This document shows, in pieces, positions 30,981 to 42,467 of a DNA stretch of 64,000 nt. This DNA is from Aquanectria penicillioides (taxonomy: Eukaryota > Ascomycota > Sordariomycetes > Hypocreales > Nectriaceae), in contig PYIU01000005.1 in NCBI GenBank assembly GCA_003415625.1, forward strand, positions 1,183,001 to 1,247,000, read 5' to 3'. Both the position numbers and the translations under genes were made by a program. The notes below the pieces were generated by a model. It did no database searches. It was not told the DNA's origin and saw only the letters and a list, made by a program, of their open reading frames with translations. The number at the start of each line of letters is the position of its first letter. Positions within the stretch are counted from its first letter, which is position 1.

Positions 30981-33410
30981 ATGGGCCAAACACTCTCGGA
31001 GCCCGTTGTCGAAAAGGTACGTCGGGCGTGCCTCGGCCGCTTGCCTCATCTGTTTCTGCTTTTTGTGCTGTGCTCGCCTTCTTGGCTTTTTGTTTCGTGC
31101 TGTTGTCGCCAACGAGGGGCATCGCCCGTTCGCGAGCCCCTCTCCCCACGTCCACCACATCCACGCCCACATCGACCACACACCCTCGCCGAGCCGCTGC
31201 AATATTTCGACGACTCGCCTTGGGCCGCGCAAATCTGCCTTTAGAGATGCTGCCAAAGTGCCCTTTCCCCTTCGCGATTCCCTCTTATCCATCGCCCTGC
31301 CCGTCGCGCTGGTCCTCCCCCGCCTCAACCATGCCATGCCATACCGTGTCCCAACTTCCCCGCTCTGTCCTCACGCACGCACGCACGCACGCATGCTCTC
31401 GCTCTCTCGCTCTCTCGTTCGCTGCTCCCCTCAACCACCCCGACCCTTCCACCAAAAGGAGGCAGAAAAAAAATTATGCACATTCTCGACTGTCCTTGCT
31501 AACTCCTTCTCCTCCTGCCTCTAGACTTCGGAAAAGGGCGAGGATGAGCGACTCATCTTCGGTGTCTCCGCCATGCAGGGCTGGCGCATCAGCATGGAGG
31601 ATGCCCACACGGCTGTCCTCGACCTTGACACCGCCAAGGCTCACAAAGACAAGTTGAGCTTCTTCGGCGTTTTCGATGGCCACGGCGGCGACAAAGTGGC
31701 ATTGTTTGCCGGCGAAAATATTCACAACATTATTTTCAAGCAGGACACCTTCAAGGCCGGCGACTACGCCCAAGGCCTCAAGGACGGCTTCCTTGCGACC
31801 GACCGCGCCATTCTCAGCGGTATGCGCAAACTTGACAACCAACTCCAAACCCTCACCTGACCCTCTTCTCTCCCCCACGTCTCACCTTCATTTCCACTGT
31901 TGCGCTGCAGCATCTTGCGGACCCCCGGGGCTGACTCGTGTTTTTTTCTTTTGACGAAACAGATCCCAAGTACGAGGAAGAAGTCTCGGGTTGCACTGCC
32001 TGCGTCAGCCTGATCGCCGGTAACAAGCTCTATGTCGTCAGTTGCCTTGTCCCTCCCCCACGTCCGCCCCACCATCCGGTAGAGGGGTCCCGTATTCTGC
32101 ACCCACCATGCTAACCAAGACTCCCAGGCCAATGCTGGTGATTCAAGAGGCGTCATAGGAATCAAGGGCCGAGCCAAGCCCCTGTCTCAGGACCACAAGC
32201 CTACACTCGAAAGTCCGTCGAATTCCCCCAATTCTCGATTTTTTTTTTTGATTTTTTTTTCCTACGTCTTCCTTTCCGCCTATTTCAACCAGGCAATTCT
32301 CGGTGATAATCGCCCATACTGACTCGGGCGCTTTTTCTGCGTTATTTAGATGAGAAGAACCGAATTACCGCCGCCGGTGGTTTTGTCGACTTTGGTCGAG
32401 TTAACGGAAACCTAGCTCTTTCCCGCGCCATTGGTGATTTCGAGTTCAAGAAGAGCGCCGAGTTGTCCCCCGAGAACCAGATTGTTACTGCTTACCCCGA
32501 TGTCGAGCAACACGACCTCACCGATGAGGATGAGTTCCTTGTTATTGCCTGTGACGGTAAGTTTCGAGAGAAGAAAAATAACCCCCACCACATTGGTTGT
32601 GTGCAGTACTCATTGGAGCAGGTATCTGGGATTGCCAGTCTTCGCAGGCCGTTGTCGAGTTTGTGCGACGTGGCATTGCCGCCAAGCAGGAGCTTGAGAA
32701 GATCTGTGAGAACATGATGGACAACTGCCTAGCATCCAACTCGGAGACCGGTGGCGTTGGCTGCGACAACATGACCATGGTTATTATTGGCTTCCTTAAC
32801 GGCAGGACTAAAGAAGAGTGGTACGACGAGATCGCCCGCCGAGTCGCCAACGGAGACGGGCCTTGCGCTCCCCCCGAATACGGTACGACCCCTCCTATCG
32901 CTCTCACTTATGAACCACCGGCATCGCCTACACGAGCCCGCCCTCTGTGCTGAGATGCCATGATTCTTTTCCTGACCCCAACCCCCTTGTCAACCGACCC
33001 CGGGCTAACCTCGTATGCGTCTTGTAGCCGAATTCCGTGGTCCCGGAGTCCACCACAACTTTGAAGATAGCGATAGCGGCTACGAGATGGATGCGGAGAG
33101 CAAGGGCCGGAGCTTCGGCGTTGGTGGGTACCGAGGCCGGATCATTTTCCTCGGCGATGGCACTGAGGTTCTTACCAATTCAGATGATACCGAAATGTTC
33201 GACAACGCCGACGAGGACAAGGATCTTGCGAGCCAGGTCTCCAAGACCGCGACGTCCACCGATGCAGACGCCAAGCCCGAGGCGACCCCCGCCGACGTTA
33301 AATCTACCGAGTCGAAACCCGAACCCGCGAAGGAGACCAAGTCAGAGGAGAAGACCGAGGTGAAGGAGGACAAGAAAGATGCGGCCCCCCAGGAGACTAA
33401 GAAGGATTAG
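30981..33410 (+). CDS. Protein phosphatase 2C (Ptc2/Ptc3 type)
   Basis: A Mg2+/Mn2+-dependent Ser/Thr phosphatase that in yeasts down-regulates stress MAPK and checkpoint signalling. Seven exons: 30981-31016, 31525-31819, 31963-32036, 32128-32212, 32350-32556, 32622-32882 and 33028-33410, giving 446 residues. All six junctions restore frame and known motifs. The first exon codes 12 residues (MGQTLSEPVVEK), with Gly2 a possible myristoylation site. It is followed by a 508-bp intron. Metal-binding acids are visible in MEDAH (D38), FDGHGG (D63), ACDGIWD (D232/D236) and GCDNMTM. Other family motifs are GWRISMEDAH and NLALSRAIGDFEFK. The C-terminal 125 residues are an acidic, Lys/Glu/Thr-rich tail beyond the catalytic core. 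Family call is firm; which Ptc paralogue it is was not resolved. Confidence 0.95.
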
Positions 33411-34880
33411 GTGGTCCTCACTGCAGACGGTGGTGCGGATTGGTCGTCATTTACTGCTGGCTGTGTTCCCCAAGACACCCAGAGGGGCGCTAGATGAAGG
33501 GTTTCAATGGGTTTTTGGGAGGGTGGATGTCAGATATTCTCATGTTAGGTCTTGCGTCTCAAAGCAGTCGGTGGGATTCATGTCAAATCGGGATTGGGCT
33601 CGTGTATACCCACGCGCGCTCGCATCTACGAAGAGATCGGGGTTTATCTGGGAGAGAGAAACGCGGGAGAAGAGAGAGAAAGCGAGAGAGACAAACCTCT
33701 TTTGATATTTCACACTGGATCCCCTTACTCACCTTACCTTGCCTTACCTACATACCTGCGCCCCTCGGAGACCCTTTTTTTCATCATCTCTTTTCTCTCG
33801 CTCACTCGCGCGAATGTCGAATATACCCATATTCCCATCCTCTTTTTCATCTTCATCTTCTTTTGCTTCACTCACAATGTTTACATCCTGCATGACATGC
33901 GATTTCCCTCCAAAATTGTCTCAACCTCGCTGCATGAAAACGAGTTGGGTTACAAAAGAGGCGAGAGGCCTGTCTGAGTGACTGGTCTTGAGCCCGAGGG
34001 AAGAAACCAAGATCCCAAAAGAGTCTCTCAAACGAAAAGCAAAAATACATGTTCATTACCCTCTATTCAATGCTGGGTCTTCTCAAGAGGCACCATACAA
34101 GGAAGAGAATGAGGCACATACATGGAGTTGACTCATTGGTTTGATCCTTGTCTTGGGGTTTGGAGGGCTTAATGAGAGCGGACACCATCATTGGCTTTCT
34201 GCTTTCTCATTTTCCTTGCTTTTTTTCTCCAGTCCTTGTTGCCCGTCCTCCCCCCGCATTTTCTGTTCGTGCCCAATTTTTCCTCTGGCAAAAAGTGGTG
34301 AGGAAAAAAAGGGTGTGTGGTCGAGTTTACAACTGCAGTGCAGTTACGAGACGTGACCTGGCGGGGTGGATGGATGTTGTAGGGGGGATTTAGCACCGGT
34401 GTTTGCATAATGACACAAGCATATATACCTCGGCGGAAAGTAGTGTGTGGCTTTTTGACATTCAACGCTTTTTTCACACCCCACTACACATGTCGTCACT
34501 CTGTGTTTTTCTTTCGAATTGTGATTAACTTCATATTCTCTTTGGTATTCTGTTTTCCTCATAAAGTTTTTGACTCCCCATGGTAAGGAAGTTTTTCTAG
34601 TATACAAAATTCCTCTTGGGCAACAAGAGGGGGGTAATTGGGAGGTGGTGTGTGACGTGTATGGATCTGAGGTAAGATCCGACAAGTGGGTGTGATATGT
34701 ATCCTTGGGATAAGGGTATAAATGTACAGGACGTGTGATACAAGAGGTGATACAAAGTGGTGACATATGCATCAGCAAGACGGGAGGAGGCAGAGAGGGT
34801 GTAGTGGTGTTAGAAGAGGCCTCCCTCGTCCAAGGAGATCAGCTGCGTCGCAAGGGGACTTGCAACACTGGAGGTCGAAC
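33411..34880. other. Intergenic region between convergent genes, 1.5 kb
   Basis: 3' flanks of the PP2C and PPR genes. Pyrimidine-rich and T-rich; frames here are short and without motifs. Confidence 0.5.
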
Positions 34881-37369
34881 CTATGAAGCTATGGGGTTTA
34901 CCGGCTGCGTATCCCGAGCAGGCGATGGCACATGCAATTCCTCAGACGTAGACGATGCTGAGCTCTGTGCCTCATCAGAGGTTTGCCCAAGAAGAGAGCT
35001 CTTTTCCTCCTCCAATGCCACTTCTTCTCCCAGAGGGTCCGCATGATCAATCCAGTCCTCGATCATTGAGCTCGGGTTAAATCGACCCTTGAGTCGCACA
35101 TTGACGTTGCCTGGCTCGCCATCTAGCCGACGAAGCTTGATGATCAAGTCTTGGACATGTATAGGCTCGCGACTACCATCTTCATCAAACTTCGGATTCC
35201 TGTCTTGCCTATGTAAGGAGTGGTCATTGGAGCGGTAGGCAAGCTCGAGCGAGCGGTCCAGGGGCTTGATAGGGATGTATCCTTCCCATTTATCCAAGAT
35301 GACGCGCTCGATCCGAGACATGACCGACTTGGGCGTGGAGATTTTGTTTTGCTTGAGCGTGGCAATGACGTCCTTGGGAAAGATGGTAGGTTGGCATTCC
35401 CATCTTTGCCAAAAGGGGTCGCGGTGAAGGCGGAGAAGAACTTGGGAGAGCATCTGCCGGGACGTCTTTCTCAGCTTGCGATGAAGCACACCATAGAAGT
35501 AGATTGTCCCTAAAGCATGCGGTGACCTTGATTTTATAGCCAACGTCATTAGGAAGGTGTATGTGTCCTGGTTAGGCTCGCATCCGTTGTCTTTGAACAA
35601 TGACAGCGCCCACAGCGCCGTGTTCCAGTCCTTAGCCATTGAAGCGTGTTTGAGGAAAATGTTGATTGTATCGGTTTCAACCGGGTGCCCAGATTCGGTC
35701 TGAAGATTGATGAGAAGCTTGGCGTCATTAACCCGCGGGTCTTCGGGACGATGGAAACGGAGGAGTTCACGAATAATGCTGTTGACCGCACCGGTCGAAA
35801 GCCAGTCCTTTCCGTAGCGCTCTTTCTGGTCGGATAGGAAGCCGTCAAGAGTCCTCCCTGCTTTGAAGGCAGCGTAGGCATCAATAGAGGCCATAGCGTC
35901 TGCGATACCCCTGCGCGTAGCAGCATGCTGAAGCATCCCTAGCTCGTACATGGTAACGACGATTTGTTTCCTCTCGCTCTCACCTCTAATCAGCTGGAGA
36001 AAGAGCAGCCATGTTCGTATATTAGGTTGGAAGTATTGGGCCTCCATTTTACGGAGGAATCCGTAAAAGAAAAGAAGATCCCGTTTACGAACGTATCCTT
36101 CCAACATGATATTGTAGGTATCTGTGTCCATGGGGATGCCTAATTTTTCGCTCATCCCAATAAGTTTGTTGGCCGAAGCGCGGTGGCCACCCTTGAAAGC
36201 CATCATGGAAATGGCCATTTTGAGAATTGGCGCGGTAATGAACGGGTGAGCCTTAGGGTCGTTGAAGGCATCGACAATAAGCCCTATGCGAATTCCATCT
36301 GTGTCAATATTTCTCCCATTCATTCGTCGTTGCCCGTAGATTTTGATAGCCAAGTGAGCAGGGATTCGGCCGTAAGAAAGCGCCATAATGTACTTTTCAA
36401 AATTCTCTTGTGTCCATACATCGGGTCGAGGGATTTTCTCGTATGGTTCCATAATTTCGTAGGGTTCATGCTCCTTATGCAACCATATGCTTTCGTCTTT
36501 GCCTTCGATAAGCGAGGCATTGGGCGCAGTCTCGATGGTAGGCCAAAGTTGCTTAGTCTTGTAGTCCGATGCCTCAACATCGCCAAGCTCATAAACCTCA
36601 GCCTCCTTGCAAGACCGCACAATGTCATCGACTGCCTTGGTAAGAATAGTGCTCTTTCCGCGAAGAATGATGGCGGATGGGTTTTTATCGACAGAAGCGC
36701 GCAGTTTTTGTAAAACACCCGTAGCGGAGTCGACATACTCGAGGTTTAGGTCGTTGATCGCGATGGACCACGTCTTTGGTAGGACGATCCTCACCGCCGA
36801 CATTTTTGGTTGTTCGCTGCCCTTTGGCGTCATCCGGCGCATAAGTTTGAAGCAATCATTCCAGTCCAGCACCTTCCGGTTGAAGTGAGTCCAAACGATG
36901 CTGTGCCCGACTTGCCGTCTCACATCCATCAGGTGTTCGTGAAGGCTCTGCTGCGTAGCTGACTGATTCGGGTACGTCCGCGGCTTTCCGGTAACGGGGA
37001 AATGAATACGCCGGTCTTTTTCGTCAACCAGGTCGGCCTTGATCTTAAAGGCACGCTTGAACATCTGGTTCTTTGACTCAGGAGTGTCGACGTCGAACAC
37101 GGGCAGTTCTGGCGCTCTCGGGGCTTCTTTATGGGATCACTGGTCCGCGGACGCAGGTCTCTGTTGCTCGGGATATCGATAGGGGTGCCCGGGGAGGGCC
37201 CGGCGCCCAATGGCACGGAAACTGGTGTTGAAGTCGACTCGAAACGCTGGAGCGGAAGGTGTAGATTTGGGACCCTGGAGGGCATCGGGTCCCTGGAAAT
37301 CAGGCAAGGCCCAGCGATGGTGGAACATCGAGCCCGAGCCCTCCATATTGACTTGATTCCCAGGGACAT
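34881..37369 (-). CDS. Mitochondrial pentatricopeptide-repeat protein (reading frame broken once)
   Basis: PPR proteins bind organellar RNA and control its stability or translation. The ATG at 37369 gives MSLGIKSIWRARARCSTIAG, an Arg-rich presequence without acids, as expected for mitochondrial import. That frame continues to TSDPIKKP at 37120-37123. The rest of the protein, beginning RAPELPVFDVDTPESKNQ, is one frame over. A single C missing from a CCCC run explains this exactly and yields 829 residues. The main body contains helical-pair repeats with PPR character, for example PMDTDTYNIMLEGYVRKRDL, PNIRTWLLFLQLI, TDTINIFLKHASMAKDW and CEPNQDTYTFLMTLAIKSR. The tail is acidic and low-complexity. 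It resembles fungal PPR proteins of mitochondrial mRNA such as Cya-5 only in general layout, so I give no symbol. Confidence 0.82.
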
Positions 37370-37877
37370 TGGTCATAAGCCATGCATCGTTGGTGAGGGG
37401 GAAAATGCAGCGGCCCTCGTCGTCGGTGGTTCTAGGGCCTCGGAGCTGGTCGCGTTGCGGAAAAAAGATTGGAGAAACGTTATCGGGAGCATGGGTCCTG
37501 CGCGAAGTCGGCGGGTATCGTCACGTGGCCACCCAAGACTTCACCGAGGACGACAGACCCGCACTAATGCTATCCGTGAAAATCACGTCGTCATTTGAGA
37601 AGAAGAATTGTTGGCTCATGTATATATGTAGATCTTCATATTGGACAAAACAAACTGTGGTGATGAGGGCAGATAAAGAGCCACTGTCAAATTTTTTCCC
37701 GACACCTTCGCCAAGCGGCTCATATTGTACAATACCCCTTCATAATGCAGTCGCCCATATCAACGAGGCCCGATTACCCAGACCGATTCCCATGATGCAA
37801 ATGCCGTTATCCTATAACCCAACTCCCCAAGATATAATACAAATGAAAAAGAGAAATTCGAAAGGATTGAGGTTCCA
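37370..37877. other. Spacer between PPR gene start and DysF-protein gene end
   Basis: 508 bp separating two genes on the minus strand. It must hold the PPR promoter and the 3' flank of the upstream gene. No coding signal. Confidence 0.5.
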
Positions 37878-39346
37878 TCATGCTTTCTTCGCTTGGCCTT
37901 CCTTAGGATGAGCTCCTCCGCTATGATCCAGGCCTCGCCACTCGTCGCTCCATCCCTTGTTGGAGTCGACGGCGTTCTTTGTCTCTCCATTCTCAGCCAT
38001 CTGCTTTACATCGCTCCAGTATGCCAACTTGCGAACTTCTTCGTCGGCGTGCTTAACAGCGTCCTTAATCGCTTGGCCACGTGCCTTCAGCTCTGGAGTC
38101 TCTTCTTTCTTTAATTGTTCTGTAGTCTCATCATATATCTGCATCAGACGGCTGAGCAATATCCGCCGCGAAGCTTGAAAAACAAATATCGACATGATCT
38201 CGTGCATCTCGTCCTGTAGTTGCGAGAGATCCAAAGCGTGTTCCAAGTAACTCTCAACAGCCTCGAGCTTCTCTCGGTCTATCCTCGACTGTCGTAGGAT
38301 CCGCATGAGATCTTCGATGTATTCGACGTCGGCTAGTTTGTCTTCTTCGTCGTCTTCTTCAGTAACCGACACACAGCCAAAGCTTGTTCTGCTGGCACGC
38401 TGGTTGCTGGCGATGCTGTCTCGAGAGCGATGCACTCGATCTGAGGCTGGGCGAACCGTGAAATAATCGGTATTCAACATATGAGGGTCGACCGAAATAT
38501 CCTCGGCACGTCTCTTGACCCTCTTGCGTATCCAGGCACGCCTTCTGACAAAAGAGCTCCACCATCTAGCGCGGTGCCACGAGAATTTCTTACCAAAGGC
38601 GAAGGCATACTCCCATCCGTGTTCATCCACCCCTTCTTGGTGATTGATACGCCATTCTGGCCAAGCCCACTCCCAAGAAGGGTCAGGGCACTGAGCAGTG
38701 TGGATATTGGTCGGGGATGCATTGTGGTAGGTATTGGCTATTTTGGAAAATCGGTGAGTACCTAGTCAGGGGCTTCCATTTCATTCGACTTACTCCAGGG
38801 GGCTGGGTCAAGGCCGCCGAGAGCCTGGCCAGAGAAGAGGGCGATACCACAGAGAAATCCACCTCTCTCATTCTCATAGAGAATATCAATCGCCGACTCG
38901 CGTTCGTCATGGCTCTTCCTTGGCTTGACATTGGTGGTATCCTCACGTGCGATGTCGGGAGTTGGCTCTATTCAAAACTAGTATTAGACAATGAGCTAGG
39001 GCAATACGAGATTCGAATTCATACGTCGAACATCAATCGAAGGCCTTGGTGGCGTGGAGGACTGCTCCTCTTGACTCGGTGCCTTGGGCTTCGCGGGTTG
39101 CATCTCGCTTGGGTCCTCAGTTCGTGAAGTGCCCGGCTTCGAAAAGGGCACATCAGTTCGCTGCTCGCCATCCTCGTCCACGTCCAACAATCTCGAGGTG
39201 GTGTCGTTCCTCACCACCTCAACAGGCTCTGGAGTAGAGGCCTCGGGAGGCGTCCTGGCGGCATCGTGGTCAACGAGTGAGATCTCGTGGTCATAATCGG
39301 TGGACTTGAGCCCCGCGGCTCGACGAGAGCTTGTGACTCTCAGCAT
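37878..39346 (-). CDS. DysF-domain membrane-associated protein (Pex24/Spo73/Mug65 family)
   Basis: Exon A is 39346-39025, exon B 38967-38794 and exon C 38737-37878, with introns of 57 and 56 bp (GTATGA and GTAAGT donors), both phase 1; 451 residues. Splicing joins SIDVRQPTPDIARE and later GGLDPAPWTNTYHNASPTNI. Exon B encodes the family block ERESAIDILYENERGGFLCG and GIALFSGQALGG. Exon C encodes the paired DysF motifs PDPSWEWAWPEWRIN and HGWEYAFAFGKKF-SWH, with the Arg-rich ARWWSSFVRRRAWIRKR. Relatives are yeast Spo73 (prospore membrane extension) and S. pombe Mug65. Peroxisomal Pex28-32 share the fold. The first ATG I can use is 39346. Coding-like sequence continues upstream but is interrupted by an in-frame TAG at 39401-39403, so the true N-terminus may be longer. 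Confidence 0.85.
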
Positions 39347-40628
39347 GTCAACCACTCTGCCCTCTGCGGGAAGGGCCTCGTGTAGGAGGTCCTCGGCAGG
39401 CTAGCGTCTAGCAATCCATCCACCAGTGTAACGAGGTTTGTGCGAGGTCGGGGTGTCTCGTGAGGTCAAAAGGGCATCGTCGGGAGGCAGCCCAGAGCCT
39501 GGGCTAGTGTCGCGAAGCGACTAGGAACCAGGTCAGATCGAGGCGGCTTTTCGAGAGCAGCAACGGGAAGCAGCGAGCGAACGAGGCGAAGGGAATGCAA
39601 CGCAAAGCGAAAAGGGAGTCGATGGATTCGAACGGCAGACACGATCAAGTGAAAGGGACAAAATTTGTATGATGTCGCTAAACAAGCAAAATGAAGAAAG
39701 TTGGCGACGAGACTGGGAGGCACCACTGCGACTGGCCTTGGTCCTTGTTGCGGCAGCTTAGCGGCTGGGCGACCAATGTAGGCAGGTAGGGCACGCACGC
39801 ACACGCACGCACGCAGAGTGCAAGGGGCGCTGTAGTTGCTTGCGGCGCGGGGTTCTAGGCCTTCGCCTACAGGGGGTGCCTGTGCTTGTTATAAGTTAGT
39901 GAAACAAGCACCCAGCTGGAGAAGGTGCCCGCTGGCCGGTCTGTCTCCTCTGCGCTCAGGTTCACTGAAGCTAGCTAAACTCATCAAGGTCCAAAACAAG
40001 GTCTCTGTGAATTTAGCACAACGAGGAACAAAGAGTCTTGACTACATAGGTATCTATTCAGTGAGTAGATACCTAGTCGATTTGCCAGTCCAGAGCTGAT
40101 ATACAGCACGTTGCATCTCGGGTAGATTGACTTCCCTTGCCCAATTCGCAATCAAGGCTCGACCACACGCCGAGCGGATGAACTTTGCGTCAAAGGGAGC
40201 TGAAAAGCATATGTGGGCGCCTCGTCCTAGACCACGCTGGAGGCATTGTCGCAGAGGAAATGGCAAATAGGGTCAATGATGTAATACGGACCCAGTTGGG
40301 TGGTGCGTCATTCCATCTTGGACATTGAGCTGTGGGGACATCGGAGGCCAAGGAGAGAAGATTGCGCTAGCGGCTGATGGCAGCGATCTTCAGTAGCTCC
40401 ACTGTGCCGGGGTCCACGGCGCTGCACCAGGAGCCCGCGCCGTGCAAGTCAACCTATGCCTTATTCGACAACTGCAGTGCGTGAGGGTTGGCAGTCTTTG
40501 GCAATCTTCGCGTTGGCGAGCCATTGGGCGATCAGGCTCTCGAGATATCTACAGGGGCTGGTTATCTTCATCTCTTCAGGTGATTTGAACGCTATAGGCA
40601 AGGTAGAACACAGAACCTTGCATGGCCT

Positions 40629-40681
40629 TACATACCTACATGTACCTACCAACTGACCTGCCTTGGTACCTCCCTACCTGC
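40629..40681. repeat. Dispersed ACCTA/TACCT motif cluster
   Basis: Six copies of ACCTR or TACCT in about 50 bp, the same core as the TAGG clusters elsewhere, on the opposite strand. Confidence 0.5.
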
Positions 40682-41272
40682 ATCACTCACTCCATCAATA
40701 CAAGCCAGCACCAGATCAGATCATCCGACCAAAGAAATGAAGAACCCCGGCAAGCAGCACTTGTGACTACATGATGCGCCGCGAAGCAGAAGTCACTCGC
40801 ACACTCGCGATTATCCTCCGCCGTGCCTTGCACCTGCAACGCTCGAGTGAAGAACTCGACAAACAGCGATGAAGATGGCATTGGAGAGGGAGGGGTCCCA
40901 CCGGCCTGGGCCACACTACGTCATGCATTTTTACACCACCAACCATCATGACGATGCTCGACATTGACTCTGCGGAGAGACGATTCGGCAATCATGCAAT
41001 CGGGTAGCCAGGGGAAACTAGCTCGCCAGCCCATGTCACGCTCTATGGTCCATGGTCAATGGAGGAGGGCAATCAACGTGGGGAGGCACGTCTCAGGTAA
41101 TGGACGCATTGCAATGCTCCGACCATACCCGTCCGGTACAACCCAACCCATCCAGATGCCGGGATAAATACCTGCCCAGTACTCTCCCCATCTCTCTCGT
41201 GATACTTCATCGTTACATCCGCCTGTCTTCCCCTCCAAGAACGTTTCCAACGGTCCATCCTCAACTGCCTTC

Positions 41273-41310
41273 ACCATCGCCATCCCCATCCCCATCCCCA
41301 TCGCCGTCAC
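41273..41310 (+). repeat. CATCCC repeat in the leader of the LEA-like gene
   Basis: Five or more CATCSC units run directly up to the ATG at 41312. A repetitive, C-rich, structure-poor leader such as this is common before highly expressed fungal genes. Confidence 0.65.
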
Positions 41311-41311
41311 C

Positions 41312-41916
41312 ATGTCCAAGTCCCGTCTTCCCCTTGTCCTCGGTCTCAGCGCCGCTGGTGGTGTTGGCTACTACCTCTACCAGGCGGGTGGTGACGCTAA
41401 AGCTGCCGAGAACAAGTTCGAGAGTGAGTATCTTTGCAATTTTGTTTATTCTGCGTCGCTTCGAGCCACTTTGGCTCCCTCTGTGTCCCTCTCGCCCTCA
41501 GTCGCTAACGTGCCTCTCCCATCCCAGGCGACGCCCACCGAGCTGCTGCCGCCGTCAAGAGCCATCTCCCCGGCGCTTCCCAGACCAACGCCGAGAAGGA
41601 CCTCAAGGGTCTTGGCCAACAGGCTGGCGCCAAGATTGACACTGGTGTAAGCAATCATTTCCTTCATTCCCCCCCCCCCCCCGGGAGCTCGGCTGTCCGA
41701 TGCCGACTTACTAGCTCACTACTAACACAACATCCTTCTTCACAGTTCGCAGAGGCCGACAAGCAAGCTTCGATAGCCAAGAGCAACATGGAGTCTTATG
41801 CCAAGGATGCAAAGGCCGAGGCCCTCAAGGCAGTCGACAAGTTCGACCAAAAGGTCGAGGATGGTGCCGCCAAGGCCAAGGGTGGTATCATGAGCTGGTT
41901 TGGTGGCAGCAAGTAA
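41312..41916 (+). CDS. Small LEA-like protein (annotated in fungi as calcofluor white hypersensitive protein)
   Basis: Three exons, 41312-41423, 41528-41646 and 41746-41916 (introns of 104 and 99 bp, phases 1 and 0), code 133 residues. Residues 5-23 (RLPLVLGLSAAGGVGYYLYQ) are a short hydrophobic helix that may target or anchor it in a mitochondrial or other membrane. The rest is Ala/Lys/Asp-rich with no Cys and repeated AK-D-A-K patterns (SYAKDAKAEALKAVDKFDQK), like the amphipathic helices of late-embryogenesis-abundant proteins, and ends MSWFGGSK. Similar small proteins in Aspergillus and Fusarium carry the name calcofluor white hypersensitive protein; biochemical role is unknown. A C14 run lies inside intron 2. 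Confidence 0.8.
41669..41682. repeat. Homopolymer tract C14
   Basis: Fourteen C in the second intron of the small LEA-like gene, 22 bp after the donor site. Confidence 0.85.
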
Positions 41917-42467
41917 AGACGACAACACAAAGCCCCAGCGGCTATGGAATTCAGCTAAAGCATGCTGGTCGAAACAGACGGGCTAGGTCATTGCAGACAA
42001 CCTGCTGCCTCTAGCCCCCAGATTGCCTCCGGTGCGGTGCTTTCTGGTTTTATATATCTACGCCCCCGATCGAGGGTATGTGTTAATTGATGGCAATCAA
42101 GTACAATCAGATTCCCCAACTGTTCGAATAGCCCATGAGCCGTACGTGATTAAAATCACTGGCCTATTTATCATTCACCTCAAGAAAATGGCAAACCAGG
42201 CCCATCCAGGCTTTAGTTGAAATACCTCGTACCACCAACCCTAGCTCAGCTACGTTGCCCAAACGGAAATCACTAACTATTAACTAAGTACGTGCTACAA
42301 GTATAGATGTCTTTTATTCGCATTTCGCGTATCTAACCCGACACGAATAGTGTCCGGCACAGTCTCTTAAACTCCATCATCTCCAAATGACATATGATTC
42401 CATTCCCTCCCGGTAAACGGTACAAAGATGACATGCCGCCAACTTACACGCCCCCCCCCTCTCATCA
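41917..42467. other. Intergenic region between convergent genes, 0.55 kb
   Basis: 3' flanks of the LEA-like and PRP6 genes; AT-richer, no coding signal. Confidence 0.5.

Larger units (their letters stand above)
39347..41311. other. Intergenic region between divergent genes, 2 kb
   Basis: Upstream of the DysF gene (left) and the small LEA-like gene (right). Holds coding-like sequence at 39404-39484 (see findings), an ACGC repeat near 39793-39815 and an ACCT cluster at 40629-40681. No other gene supported. Confidence 0.45.

Noticed and set aside
39600..39660. GTTCGAATCC-like string resembling a tRNA T-loop
   Set aside because: The flanking bases do not pair as a T-stem and no acceptor or D-arm partner is found at the right distance.
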